Below are positions 1 to 9,566 of a stretch of 64,000 nucleotides of DNA, piece by piece. Made by a program: the position numbers and the translations under genes. The notes below the pieces were generated by a model. It made no database searches and was not told where the DNA came from. It was given only the letters and a program-made list of their open reading frames with translations. Where the stretch lies: positions 62,001 to 126,000 of the forward strand of contig NZ_LYVO01000002.1 in NCBI RefSeq assembly GCF_001984055.1, read 5' to 3'. Every line of letters begins with the position of its first letter. Within the stretch, counting starts at the first letter, position 1. The DNA is from Variovorax sp. KK3 (lineage in GTDB: Bacteria; Pseudomonadota; Gammaproteobacteria; Burkholderiales; Burkholderiaceae_C).

Positions 1-113
1 GTGACGGGCTTGCCCGGGAACTTGTCCTGGGCGGCGCTCGGGCGCAGGGCGAGCATCAAGGGGAGAGTGGCGGTGGTTGCTTGCAGGAGCGTCCTGCGTC
101 GGATCGGTGTCAT
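1..113 (-). CDS. Bug/TctC-family solute-binding protein, N-terminal fragment
   Basis: Only the first 37 codons or so lie in the window; the gene continues past the left edge. Reading the minus strand from the ATG at 113-111 gives a signal peptide with an Arg-rich start (MTPIRRRTLLQ), a hydrophobic core and an AQ cleavage region. The mature start is DKFPGKPV, the beta-1 strand typical of Bug proteins. Bug proteins bind carboxylates in the periplasm. The gene is divergent from the lactonase/PrpF pair, as is usual for Bug genes beside catabolic operons. The family call rests on the N-terminus only; the substrate is unknown. Confidence 0.75.
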   Translation of the reverse strand, partial: MTPIRRRTLLQATTATLPLMLALRPSAAQDKFPGKPV

Positions 114-133
114 GGGCTTGTCTCCGTGGGGGC

Positions 134-204
134 TGAATGAATCGAATGGATTTGATGCATTGCATGTATTGCAGAATGTCGAAAGTGATCATAAAATTCA
201 TTCA
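134..204 (+). promoter_or_regulatory. Divergent promoter region with sigma70-like hexamers and inverted repeats
   Basis: This AT-rich stretch separates the divergent Bug and lactonase genes. TTGCAG (169-174) and TAAAAT (192-197) are 17 bp apart, a good sigma70 promoter for the plus-strand gene. A 9-bp inverted repeat, TGAATGAAT (134-142) and ATTCATTCA (196-204), brackets it. An 11-bp palindrome, ATGCATTGCAT, lies at 155-165. The arrangement resembles a regulator site in a divergent catabolic promoter, but no regulator gene is inside the window on this side. Hexamers and repeats are seen; function is inferred. Confidence 0.45.
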
Positions 205-220
205 ATCGCAACGTCAAGCC

Positions 221-1306
221 ATGGTTTCAAACGCCCGCCTTCAACCGCCCGGTCGCCCTTCGAGGGCGTACGTCGGCTGCCGCACGACGTGCGAGCGCAA
301 TGCTCGCGGGCGAGGCATCGAGGTCTACGAGATCGACGGCGATGGCCGGTGGACCCATGCGCGCACGGTCGTGGCAGGGGACAACCCGTCCTATCTCGCC
401 ATCGACAGCGGCGGGCGCTGCCTGCATGCGGTGCATGGCGACGGGAGCACGATCAGCAGCTTCGCGATCTCACCGGACGGCGGCCTTCGGCCGATCGGCA
501 GTCGCGGCACGCAGGGACGCAACCCCGTCCACCTGGTCTTCAGCCCCGATGGCCACTGGGTGCTGGTGGTCAACTACGCGACCGGCAGCGTCGTATCGCT
601 CCCGGTGCTGGACGACGGCTCCCTTGGCGAGGTGGCCCACTGCCTCGCCTTACCGGAACGCATGGGGCCGCATCGCAGCCAGCAGCGCGGGTCGCATCCG
701 CACCAGCTCGTGTTCGATCCCTCGGGTCGATGGCTGCTCGTGCCGGACAAGGGCGCCGACGCCGTGCACACCCTTGCCTTCGACGAGGCATCCGGCTCGC
801 TGTCGCTGGTCGTGTCGCTCGACGTCGCGCCGGGCAGCGGACCGCGACATCTGGTCTTGTCGCCTGAAGGCCGGCATGCGTGGATCGTGTTGGAGCTGTC
901 GAGCCAGGTTCTCGCTGCAGGTTTCGACGCCGTGACCGGTCGGCTCGCCCCGTTCCAGCACGTCCCGACGGTGCCCGAGGACTTCACCGAAGAGAACACC
1001 GCCGCCGGCATCGTGCATCTCGCGCAACGGAACCTGCTGTTCATCTCCAACCGGGGTCACGGCAGCGTGCTTCGCCTGGCCATCGATGGGCGGCACGGCA
1101 CGCTGAGCGCGCCGTCATGGACCGCCACGCACGGCCGGGTGCCGCGGTTCATCGCGGCATTGCCGGGTTCGTCGATGCTGCTGGCCGCCAACGAAGACGC
1201 CGACACCATCGTCGCCCTGCATTGCCGCGAAGCGCACGCGCTGGCGCAGGCCATCGCGCAGACGGGCAGTCCGGTCTGCATCGCATTCACCCGAGGAACT
1301 CCATGA
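221..1306 (+). CDS. Lactonase-family seven-bladed beta-propeller protein
   Basis: 361 aa, matching the 6-phosphogluconolactonase (YbhE/Pgl-type) lactonase family, which also includes the fungal 3-carboxy-cis,cis-muconate cyclase. Repeated propeller strands are visible: NPSYLAID, HLVFSPDGHWVLVVNY, HQLVFDPSGRWLLVPDKG, PRHLVLSPEGRHAWIVLEL and LLFISNRGHGS. No signal peptide, so probably cytosolic. The ATG at 221 was chosen because it lies 23 bp after a TAAAAT -10 and because codons further upstream would run through that promoter. The stop overlaps the next start (ATGA), so the two genes are translationally coupled. Coupling to a PrpF-like isomerase and a Bug transporter suggests a lactone step in di- or tricarboxylate catabolism rather than the pentose phosphate pathway. 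Confidence 0.8.
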   Translation: MVSNARLQPPGRPSRAYVGCRTTCERNARGRGIEVYEIDGDGRWTHARTVVAGDNPSYLAIDSGGRCLHAVHGDGSTISSFAISPDGGLRPIGSRGTQGRNPVHLVFSPDGHWVLVVNYATGSVVSLPVLDDGSLGEVAHCLALPERMGPHRSQQRGSHPHQLVFDPSGRWLLVPDKGADAVHTLAFDEASGSLSLVVSLDVAPGSGPRHLVLSPEGRHAWIVLELSSQVLAAGFDAVTGRLAPFQHVPTVPEDFTEENTAAGIVHLAQRNLLFISNRGHGSVLRLAIDGRHGTLSAPSWTATHGRVPRFIAALPGSSMLLAANEDADTIVALHCREAHALAQAIAQTGSPVCIAFTRGTP

Positions 1307-2493
1307 CCACCAGATCGCCACAGATCGCCATCCGCGCCACGCACATGCGAGGCGGCACCAGCAAGGGGGTGTTCTTCACGCCCGCCGACCTGCCCGAGGA
1401 AGCGCGCCGGTCCGGCGCGGCACGCGATGCCCTGATGCTGCGCGTGACCGGCAGCCCCGACCCCTACGGCAAGCACATCGACGGCATGGGCGGCGCCACC
1501 TCCAGCACCAGCAAGGTCGTGATCGTCGGCGCGAGCACGCGCGCGGATTGCGACGTGGACTACCTGTTCGGCGCCGTGGCGATCGAATCGCCCGTGGTCG
1601 ACTGGAGCGGCAACTGCGGCAACCTCACGGCTGCCGTCGGTCCCTTCGCGATTGCGCGCGGCCTCGTGTCCGCACCGCTCGACGGCATGGCCGCGGTGCG
1701 GATCTGGCAGGCCAACATCCAGAAGAAGATCGTCGCGCACGTGCCCATGCAGGGCGGTGAGGTCCAGGAGACCGGTGACTTCGAACTCGACGGCGTCACC
1801 TTTCCCGCGGCGGAGATCAGGCTCGAGTTCCTGGCACCGGGCGCGGACGAAGACGGCGAAGGCGGTGCAATGTTCCCGACGGGACGCAAGGTCGACGTCA
1901 TCGAGGTGCCCGGCATCGGTGCCGTCGAAGCCACGCTGATCAACGCCGGCAACCCGACGATCTTCGTCGACGCGGCCACGCTGGGGCTGACCGGCGCGGA
2001 GCTGCAGCCCGAGTTCAACGGCGACGCGGCGCTGCTGGCGCGCTGCGAGGCCATCCGTGCGAACGCGACCGTGGCCATGGGACTCGCCGAATCGGCCAGC
2101 GAAGCGACGGCGAAGCGCCCGCACACGCCCAAGCTCGCGTTCGTCGCGGCGCCGCGTAGCTACACCGCATCGAGCGGCAAACCGGTGCGCGAGGGCAGCA
2201 TCGACATCTGCGCCCGCATCGTGTCGATGGGCAAGCTGCACCATGCCATGACCGGCACCGGCGCGGTCGCCATCGCAGTGGCTGCGGCGATCCCCGGTAC
2301 GCTGGTGTCGCGCCTGCTCGGGCAGGGTCGCCACGGCGAGGTCTGCTTCGGCCATCCTTCCGGCGCGCTGGCGGTGGGTGCCGAAGCGTCCGAACAAGAC
2401 GGCACGTGGACGGTGGACAAGGCGGTGATGAGCCGCAGTGCGCGACGGCTCATGGATGGGCAGGTGTTCGTGCCGGCAGACTGGAACCGCTGA
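1303..2493 (+). CDS. PrpF-family isomerase (2-methylaconitate isomerase or 4-oxalomesaconate tautomerase type)
   Basis: 396 aa, full length for the PrpF family of cofactor-free diaminopimelate-epimerase-like proteins. Family landmarks are the N-terminal MRGGTSKGVFF, the GMGGATSSTSK loop, the DWSGNCGN catalytic-Cys loop, INAGNPTIFV and GHPSGALAVGA. PrpF proteins move the double bond of 2-methylaconitate in the AcnD methylcitrate cycle. Paralogues such as GalD tautomerise 4-oxalomesaconate in gallate/protocatechuate breakdown. No prpB, prpC or acnD is nearby, and the partner is a lactonase, so a tautomerase of an aromatic- or tricarboxylate-derived intermediate is at least as likely as PrpF itself. 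The start ATG overlaps the lactonase stop. Confidence 0.82.
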   Translation: MTTRSPQIAIRATHMRGGTSKGVFFTPADLPEEARRSGAARDALMLRVTGSPDPYGKHIDGMGGATSSTSKVVIVGASTRADCDVDYLFGAVAIESPVVDWSGNCGNLTAAVGPFAIARGLVSAPLDGMAAVRIWQANIQKKIVAHVPMQGGEVQETGDFELDGVTFPAAEIRLEFLAPGADEDGEGGAMFPTGRKVDVIEVPGIGAVEATLINAGNPTIFVDAATLGLTGAELQPEFNGDAALLARCEAIRANATVAMGLAESASEATAKRPHTPKLAFVAAPRSYTASSGKPVREGSIDICARIVSMGKLHHAMTGTGAVAIAVAAAIPGTLVSRLLGQGRHGEVCFGHPSGALAVGAEASEQDGTWTVDKAVMSRSARRLMDGQVFVPADWNR

Positions 2494-2499
2494 ACGCGC

Positions 2500-2900
2500 T
2501 CAGCTTTCGGCCAGCTCGTCGAGGATCGGGCAATCCGGCCGATGATCGCCATGGCAGCAATCGGCCAGCCTTTCGAGCGTGCGCTTCATCGCCTCCATCT
2601 CATCGATGCGCCGCCGCAGGTCTTCCGCGTGTGCAAGGGCGATGCGCTTCACGTCAGCGCTGGCGCGGCGCTTGTTCTGCCACAGCTTCAGCAGCTCGGC
2701 GATTTCGGCCATGCTGAAGCCCAGGTCGCGCGCGCGGCGGATGAAGCGCAGCGTGTGGACGTCGTTCGACGTGTACTGACGGTAGCCTGCATCGGTGCGA
2801 TGCACCTTGGGCACCAGGCCCAGCGACTCGTAATGCCGCACCATCTTGGCCGACACGCCCGAGCGGGCCGCGGCTTCGCCGATGTTGAATGGTTCGGTGC

Positions 2901-2904
<4 letters not shown>
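2500..2904 (-). CDS. cueR: CueR-type Cu(I)-responsive MerR regulator
   Basis: 134 aa. The N-terminal MerR helix-turn-helix is clear ([20 protein letters not shown], followed by the wing ending GYRQYT), then the coiled dimerisation helix. The C-terminal loop [10 protein letters not shown] has two Cys separated by seven residues, the Cu(I)/Ag(I)-binding signature of CueR. The protein should switch on copA when cytosolic Cu(I) rises. Its ATG overlaps the copA stop (ATGA), so it is the second gene of the operon it controls and should be autoregulated. The matching 19-bp-spacer promoter lies upstream of copA. The prpF-like gene ends 6 bp away, tail to tail. Confidence 0.93.
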
Positions 2905-5156
<2,252 letters not shown>

Positions 5157-5163
5157 GGCAGGA

Positions 5164-5194
5164 AGTCTCGACCCTACCATCATGGGAAGGTCAA
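5164..5194 (-). promoter_or_regulatory. CueR-type promoter of copA-cueR
   Basis: On the minus strand a -35 TTGACC (5194-5189) is followed by a 19-bp spacer and a -10-like GAGACT (5169-5164). The spacer region carries the dyad ACCTTCCC-ATGAT-GGTAGGGT (5191-5171). A 19-bp spacer with an ACCTTCC dyad is the hallmark of MerR-family copper promoters, where the regulator untwists an over-long spacer. It lies 8 bp upstream of the copA ATG, so the leader is very short. The -10 is weak, as expected for an activator-dependent promoter. Confidence 0.75.
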
Positions 5195-5231
5195 GCGCCT
5201 TGCGACGCCGCAAGGCCTTGATGCCGTCGTT

Positions 5232-6506
5232 TCAGGAAGGCCGCAGGATCTGCGCCCTGGTCACCGGCGGCGCATCGTTGCCCCAGGCGCCACGGACGTA
5301 GGTGAGCACGGTGGCGATGCCGTCGTCGTCCAGCACATGGCCGAAGGGCGGCATGCCGTAGGGTCGCGGATTGCCGGCCGTGGACGGCAGGAAGCCGCCA
5401 TGCCGCAGCACCTGCACCAGGTTGGCCGGCGACTCCATCAGCACGGCGCGGTTGCCGGCCAGCGGCGGGTAGGCGCCCTGGGCACCCTGTCCGGCGTCGC
5501 CGTGGCAGTACGCGCATTGCTGGTCGTAGATCTTCGCGCCGCGTGTCATCACGCCGGCATCGCGGCGCGTCGGCTCCGATGCGGCATCGCGCCTGGCGGC
5601 GGGTTCGGGCAGCTGCTTCAGGAACACGGCCATCGACTGGAGGTCGGCATCGTTCAGATGCTGCGTGCTGCCGTACACCACGTCGGCCATCGGGCCCATG
5701 ACCGAGGCGCGCGGCGAGGTGCCGGTCTTCAGCAGCGCGACCACGTCCTGCGTGGTCCAGTCGGCCACGCCAGCCTCGCGCCTGGCGTTGAGCGAGGGCG
5801 CGTACCAGTTCTCGATCGGGATCAGGCCGCCGGTCAGGCCTAGCTTTTCCTCGGTCGCACCCAGCACGTTGCGCGTGCCATGGCAGGCGATGCAGTGGCC
5901 CAGGCCTTCGACCAGGTAGGCGCCGCGGTTCCATTCGGCCGGCTTCGTGGGGTCGGGTGCGAAGGTGCCGGGCGTGAAGAAGAGGGCGCGCCACACGCCC
6001 AGGGCGGCCTGCGTGTCGTAGGGAAAGCGCAGGCGGTGCGGGGCGTTCGGCGCAGCCGCTGGCGGCACGGTGCGCAGGTAGGCATAGATCGCGTCGGAGT
6101 CCTCGCGCGTCACGTGGGTGAAGCTCGGGTATGGAAAGGCGGGGTACAGCAGCCGGCCGTCCTTCGAGCGCCCGTTGTGCATCGCGCGCCAGAAATGCGC
6201 GGCGCTCCAGCGGCCGATGCCGGCTTCGTCGTGCGGCGTGAGGTTGCTCGCGAAGACGGTGCCGAAAGGCGTGGCGATGCCCACGCCGCCGGCATAGGCC
6301 GCGCCGCCGCGGGCCGTGTGGCAGCCGGCGCAGTTGCCTGCGAGCGCCAGGTAGCGGCCACGCTCGACCAGGGCGGGCGTCGATGCGAAGGCGGCGGGCG
6401 CGTCGGGCAGTGCATCTTCGCCGCGCAGGTTGAGTGCCACGATGCCGAGCGCGGCGAGCACCAGCAGTGCGGCCAGCGCGATCAGGGCGTAGAGAAGACG
6501 TCGCAT
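5232..6506 (-). CDS. Membrane-anchored trihaem cytochrome c
   Basis: 424 aa. One N-terminal membrane helix (residues about 4-25) is followed by three c-type haem motifs: CAGCH at 59-63, CIACH near 207 and CAYCH near 331. This size and three-haem plan match the cytochrome subunit of periplasmic alcohol/gluconate-type dehydrogenases, which passes electrons to ubiquinone or a terminal oxidase. No dehydrogenase subunit is adjacent. The ATG at 6506 was chosen because a GGGGA Shine-Dalgarno lies 9 bp upstream; a GTG at 6515 overlapping the upstream stop (GTGA) is the alternative. It follows the dihaem cytochrome gene in one operon. Confidence 0.85.
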   Translation of the reverse strand: MRRLLYALIALAALLVLAALGIVALNLRGEDALPDAPAAFASTPALVERGRYLALAGNCAGCHTARGGAAYAGGVGIATPFGTVFASNLTPHDEAGIGRWSAAHFWRAMHNGRSKDGRLLYPAFPYPSFTHVTREDSDAIYAYLRTVPPAAAPNAPHRLRFPYDTQAALGVWRALFFTPGTFAPDPTKPAEWNRGAYLVEGLGHCIACHGTRNVLGATEEKLGLTGGLIPIENWYAPSLNARREAGVADWTTQDVVALLKTGTSPRASVMGPMADVVYGSTQHLNDADLQSMAVFLKQLPEPAARRDAASEPTRRDAGVMTRGAKIYDQQCAYCHGDAGQGAQGAYPPLAGNRAVLMESPANLVQVLRHGGFLPSTAGNPRPYGMPPFGHVLDDDGIATVLTYVRGAWGNDAPPVTRAQILRPS

Positions 6507-6511
6507 GGCCG

Positions 6512-7234
6512 TCACTTCCCCATCGCGCTGCAGCGCATCGGCAGCGGCTTCGCGGGCGCTGCGGCGGGCTTGGGATCGGCGGGCACCGGCTGCATCGCCA
6601 GCCAGCTCGCCACGGCATTGATATCGGCCGCGTCGAGCTTGCGGCCCACCTCGGCCATGCAGTCGGGCGGCGGCGCGTGGCGGCCGTCGTTGAGCCAGTC
6701 GCCGAGCTGCGATGCGAGATACAGCCGCGGCAGGCCCAGCAGCGAGGGAATGGCGGGCGCGATGCCTGTCAGCGCCTGGCCATGGCAGGTGGCGCAGGCC
6801 GGAATGCCGCGTGCGGCATCGCCTTCGAAGGCCAAGGCCTTGCCGCGGGCCAGCGTCTGCGCCGAGGCATCGGTGCGCGTGGGCGGTGGCGGGTACATCA
6901 GGTCGAGCTCGGCGAAGTAGCGTGCGATCTCGCGCAGGTAGTCGTCGGAGAGGTGCCGAACCATGTAGGCCATGTCGCTGTTGAAGCGGCGGCCGTCGCG
7001 GAAGCTCAGCAGCTGGTTGTAGAGGTATTGCTCGGGCTTGCCCGCCAAGCGCGGAAAGTACCCCGCATTGGCGCTGGAGCGCTCGCGCCCGTGGCAGGCG
7101 ATGCAGGCGGCCACGCGCTGTTCGATGGTGTCGGGCACCTGCCCGGGCGCGGGCGAGGCGGCATGGGCCAGGGCGCAGAGGCCGAACGCGGCGGCCGACA
7201 GGGCGCGCCGGAGGATTTGTCTCGTCTTGGTCAT
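6512..7234 (-). CDS. Periplasmic dihaem cytochrome c (c4-like)
   Basis: 240 aa with a Sec signal peptide (MTKTRQILRRAL then an Ala-rich core ending AHA). Two haem motifs are present: CIACH at 44-48 and CATCH near 150. Spacing and repeats such as FPRLAGKPEQYLYNQL and IPSLLGLPRLYLASQL match the cytochrome c4 family, in which each half binds one haem. It is likely an electron shuttle to a terminal oxidase or to the trihaem protein encoded next. The spacing to the downstream gene is only a few bases, so both should be co-transcribed. The gene is divergent from the DUF1345 gene. Confidence 0.85.
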   Translation of the reverse strand: MTKTRQILRRALSAAAFGLCALAHAASPAPGQVPDTIEQRVAACIACHGRERSSANAGYFPRLAGKPEQYLYNQLLSFRDGRRFNSDMAYMVRHLSDDYLREIARYFAELDLMYPPPPTRTDASAQTLARGKALAFEGDAARGIPACATCHGQALTGIAPAIPSLLGLPRLYLASQLGDWLNDGRHAPPPDCMAEVGRKLDAADINAVASWLAMQPVPADPKPAAAPAKPLPMRCSAMGK

Positions 7235-7273
7235 GGGGCGCCGGGATTGTCGCCTCAAGCTACATTGCCTCGC

Positions 7274-7921
7274 ATGCGCACGCATTTCTTCAAGTGGATG
7301 GGCTGGCAGCGGCTGCTGTTGGGGGCGGCGGTCGGCGTGGGTGTGAGCCTGCTGCCGTGGCCGCTGGACGGCACCACGCGCGGCCTGCTGGGCTGGTGCT
7401 TCGGCGCGGCGACCTACCTGCTGCCGGCCTGGTGGTTGGCCGAGCATTCCAACGCCGACAGCACGCGCGCCCGCGCCCGTTCGCTCGACCAGCCGAGCGC
7501 GTTGATCCTGGCGACGATGGTCATCGTGATCGCCGCGAGCATGGTGGCGATCACGGTGCTGATCGGCAAGAGCCAGTCGCTCACAGGTGCGCATCGCGTG
7601 GGGCACATCACGCTCGGCCTGCTCGCGCTGGCGGGCGCCTGGCTGATCATCCACACCATCTACGGATTCCACTACGCGCATCGCTACTACCAGGCCGACG
7701 GTCGCCGTCATCCGGGCCTGGAGTTTCCCGGGCAGGAGCCGCCCGACTACTTCGACTTTCTGTACTACGCCTTCGTGATCGGCATGTGCGCGCAGGTGTC
7801 CGACGTGCAGGTGCGTTCGCGCGAGATGCGGCGCATCACCCTCGTGCACAGCGTGTTGTCGTTCGCGTTCAACATGCTGGTGCTGGCGCTGTCGATCAAC
7901 GTGGTGGCGGGGGCGATTTGA
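7274..7921 (+). CDS. DUF1345 integral membrane protein
   Basis: 215 aa with about five hydrophobic helices. The C-terminal part PPDYFDFLYYAFVIGMC followed by SDVQVRSREMRR is the conserved signature of DUF1345. These inner-membrane proteins have no established biochemical function. The start is the ATG at 7274, just before MRTHFFKWMGWQRLL. The 3' end overlaps the convergent small membrane protein gene by 26 bp. The family call is firm; function is unknown. Confidence 0.85.
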   Translation: MRTHFFKWMGWQRLLLGAAVGVGVSLLPWPLDGTTRGLLGWCFGAATYLLPAWWLAEHSNADSTRARARSLDQPSALILATMVIVIAASMVAITVLIGKSQSLTGAHRVGHITLGLLALAGAWLIIHTIYGFHYAHRYYQADGRRHPGLEFPGQEPPDYFDFLYYAFVIGMCAQVSDVQVRSREMRRITLVHSVLSFAFNMLVLALSINVVAGAI

Positions 7922-8252
7922 GGGACTGCCGCAGCCAAACCGGGAACTGGCCATCGAAGTCCTGAGGTCGAATGTCCGCAAGGTGGGCGCAGGCGGTGAG
8001 CGGCAGCGCGACGCTGATGTCGCGATGCCAGAGCACGATGCCCAGACAGCGGTGCACCAGGGAGCGCTCTTCGCGCGGAACCGGAAACTCGGACACGTGC
8101 GGCGGCAGGCGGAGCATGCCGACACGCCGGCGAACCTCGATGACCATCAATCCGGAACGTCGTGCGCTGATGCAGTTGCTGCGCGTCAGCCAGACCTGAT
8201 CGCGCAGTACCCACACGAGTACGGCCAACAAGATCAGCAATGCGACCCACAT
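7896..8252 (-). CDS. Small protein with one N-terminal membrane helix, unrecognised
   Basis: 118 aa. Residues 1-17 (MWVALLILLAVLVWVLR) form a single hydrophobic helix followed by a polar domain with many Arg and Cys residues and a C-terminal Pro run. Codon use in this frame has the strong G/C third-position bias of neighbouring genes, which supports real coding. No family was recognised. It ends inside the 3' end of the DUF1345 gene on the other strand (26-bp tail overlap) and is preceded by a 197-bp gap. The product is probably a bitopic inner-membrane protein with a cytoplasmic or periplasmic tail. Confidence 0.6.
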   Translation of the reverse strand: MWVALLILLAVLVWVLRDQVWLTRSNCISARRSGLMVIEVRRRVGMLRLPPHVSEFPVPREERSLVHRCLGIVLWHRDISVALPLTACAHLADIRPQDFDGQFPVWLRQSLKSPPPPR

Positions 8253-8449
8253 GAGGAACCTGTTCTAAGTGGCTTGGGCGGCTGGAAAAATAAGATTCGC
8301 CAATGGCGAGGGTAGGCCTCGGCGACGCGCGGCGCAACCCTGCGTATGCCCTATGCCGGCGGCCGGACGGCAACGGCAAGCGCCATGTGGCCGATGAGCA
8401 ACGTTCGGCGCGATGCGTCCAGCCGCGGCACTCGGCTTCGCCCGCTCTT

Positions 8450-9556
8450 TCAGCCCCGGGAGATCAACTGATCGGCGACCGCACGGGCCATCGACTCGGG
8501 CAAATCGAGATACCCGAGTTGCCGCGCGACCGGGCCGCCGCGGTTCAGCGTCCAGACGACGAACTCCGCCGCGCGGCGCTGGCGCGCCGATCGTGCCGGC
8601 GAGCGGACGATGCCGAAGACGGTGGCGACCAGCGGATAGCTGTCGTCGCCTGAAGCGTCGATGGGCAGGCTGTCGAGGGCGCCGGTCGATGCCCCCTTGG
8701 CCTTCACGGCTGCCAGGACCGCATTCGCGTCCGGCGGCTGGTAGCGCCCTCCTGCATTGCGCAGCGACGCCATCGCCAAGCCTGTCTGGCGCGCCTGGAT
8801 CGCGTTGACGTAACTCACGGAGAACGGCGTGCTCTTGACCGCCGCTATCACCTGGCTCGTTCCCCGAAAGCCGCGGCCGGTGGGCCAGCGCGGCAGCAGG
8901 TCGGCGCCGACGCGGGCCATCCACTCGGGATGGCTGAGGCTCAGGAAGCGTGTGAAGGTGAAGCTCGTGCCCGAGCCGTCGAGCCGGTGGATGACGACGA
9001 TCGGCTGGTCCGGCAGGCGCAGGTCCGGGTTCTGCGCGGCGATGGCCGGGTCCGACCAGCGCGTGATGTGGCCGAGGTAGATGCCTGCGAGCGCCCGCGC
9101 GTCGAGCCGCAGCGTCGTGATGCCGGGCAGATGGTGCGCCACCGCGACGCCGCCGTAGGCCCATGGAAACTGGGCCAGGCCGCCGGCGCGCAGCGTGGCT
9201 TCGGCCAGCGGCATCTCGGTTGCCGCGAAATCGACCTGGGCGGCACGGATGCGCTCGATGCCGGCCAGCGAGCCGACGGCTTCGTAGTCGAGCCTGTCGG
9301 TGCTCAGCGCGTCCGCCAGGCCACCGTTCGCCACGTCGACGCCGAAGGGGTCGGATCGGAAACGGCGCATCCACGCTTCGACCAGGGGCTGGACCAAGGT
9401 CGATCCGGCGCCGCGCAAGGCGGCGTCGCCGTATTCGTCGGCCTGCGCCAGGGCCGTGGCGCCAGGGCCTGCCACGGCCAGTGCGGCGGCGCTCATCGCG
9501 TGCTGCATCAGCTGTCGGCGGCGCCAGTACGTGCGGCCTTCAGGGTGCTGCTTCAT
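8450..9556 (-). CDS. PstS-like periplasmic phosphate-binding protein
   Basis: 368 aa. A signal region (residues about 1-38, ending LAQA) precedes a PBP-like domain. The phosphate-binding loops are recognisable: GAGSTLVQPLVEAW near the mature N-terminus and LDGSGTSFTFTRFLS in the middle, matching the GSGTS loop of PstS. The gene lies 10 bp after a Na/Pi symporter gene and both sit behind a Pho box. No pstC, pstA or pstB is nearby, so it may deliver or sense phosphate for the symporter instead of an ABC permease. That partnership is inference. Confidence 0.8.
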   Translation of the reverse strand: MKQHPEGRTYWRRRQLMQHAMSAAALAVAGPGATALAQADEYGDAALRGAGSTLVQPLVEAWMRRFRSDPFGVDVANGGLADALSTDRLDYEAVGSLAGIERIRAAQVDFAATEMPLAEATLRAGGLAQFPWAYGGVAVAHHLPGITTLRLDARALAGIYLGHITRWSDPAIAAQNPDLRLPDQPIVVIHRLDGSGTSFTFTRFLSLSHPEWMARVGADLLPRWPTGRGFRGTSQVIAAVKSTPFSVSYVNAIQARQTGLAMASLRNAGGRYQPPDANAVLAAVKAKGASTGALDSLPIDASGDDSYPLVATVFGIVRSPARSARQRRAAEFVVWTLNRGGPVARQLGYLDLPESMARAVADQLISRG

Positions 9557-9566
9557 GGCCTGCGCC

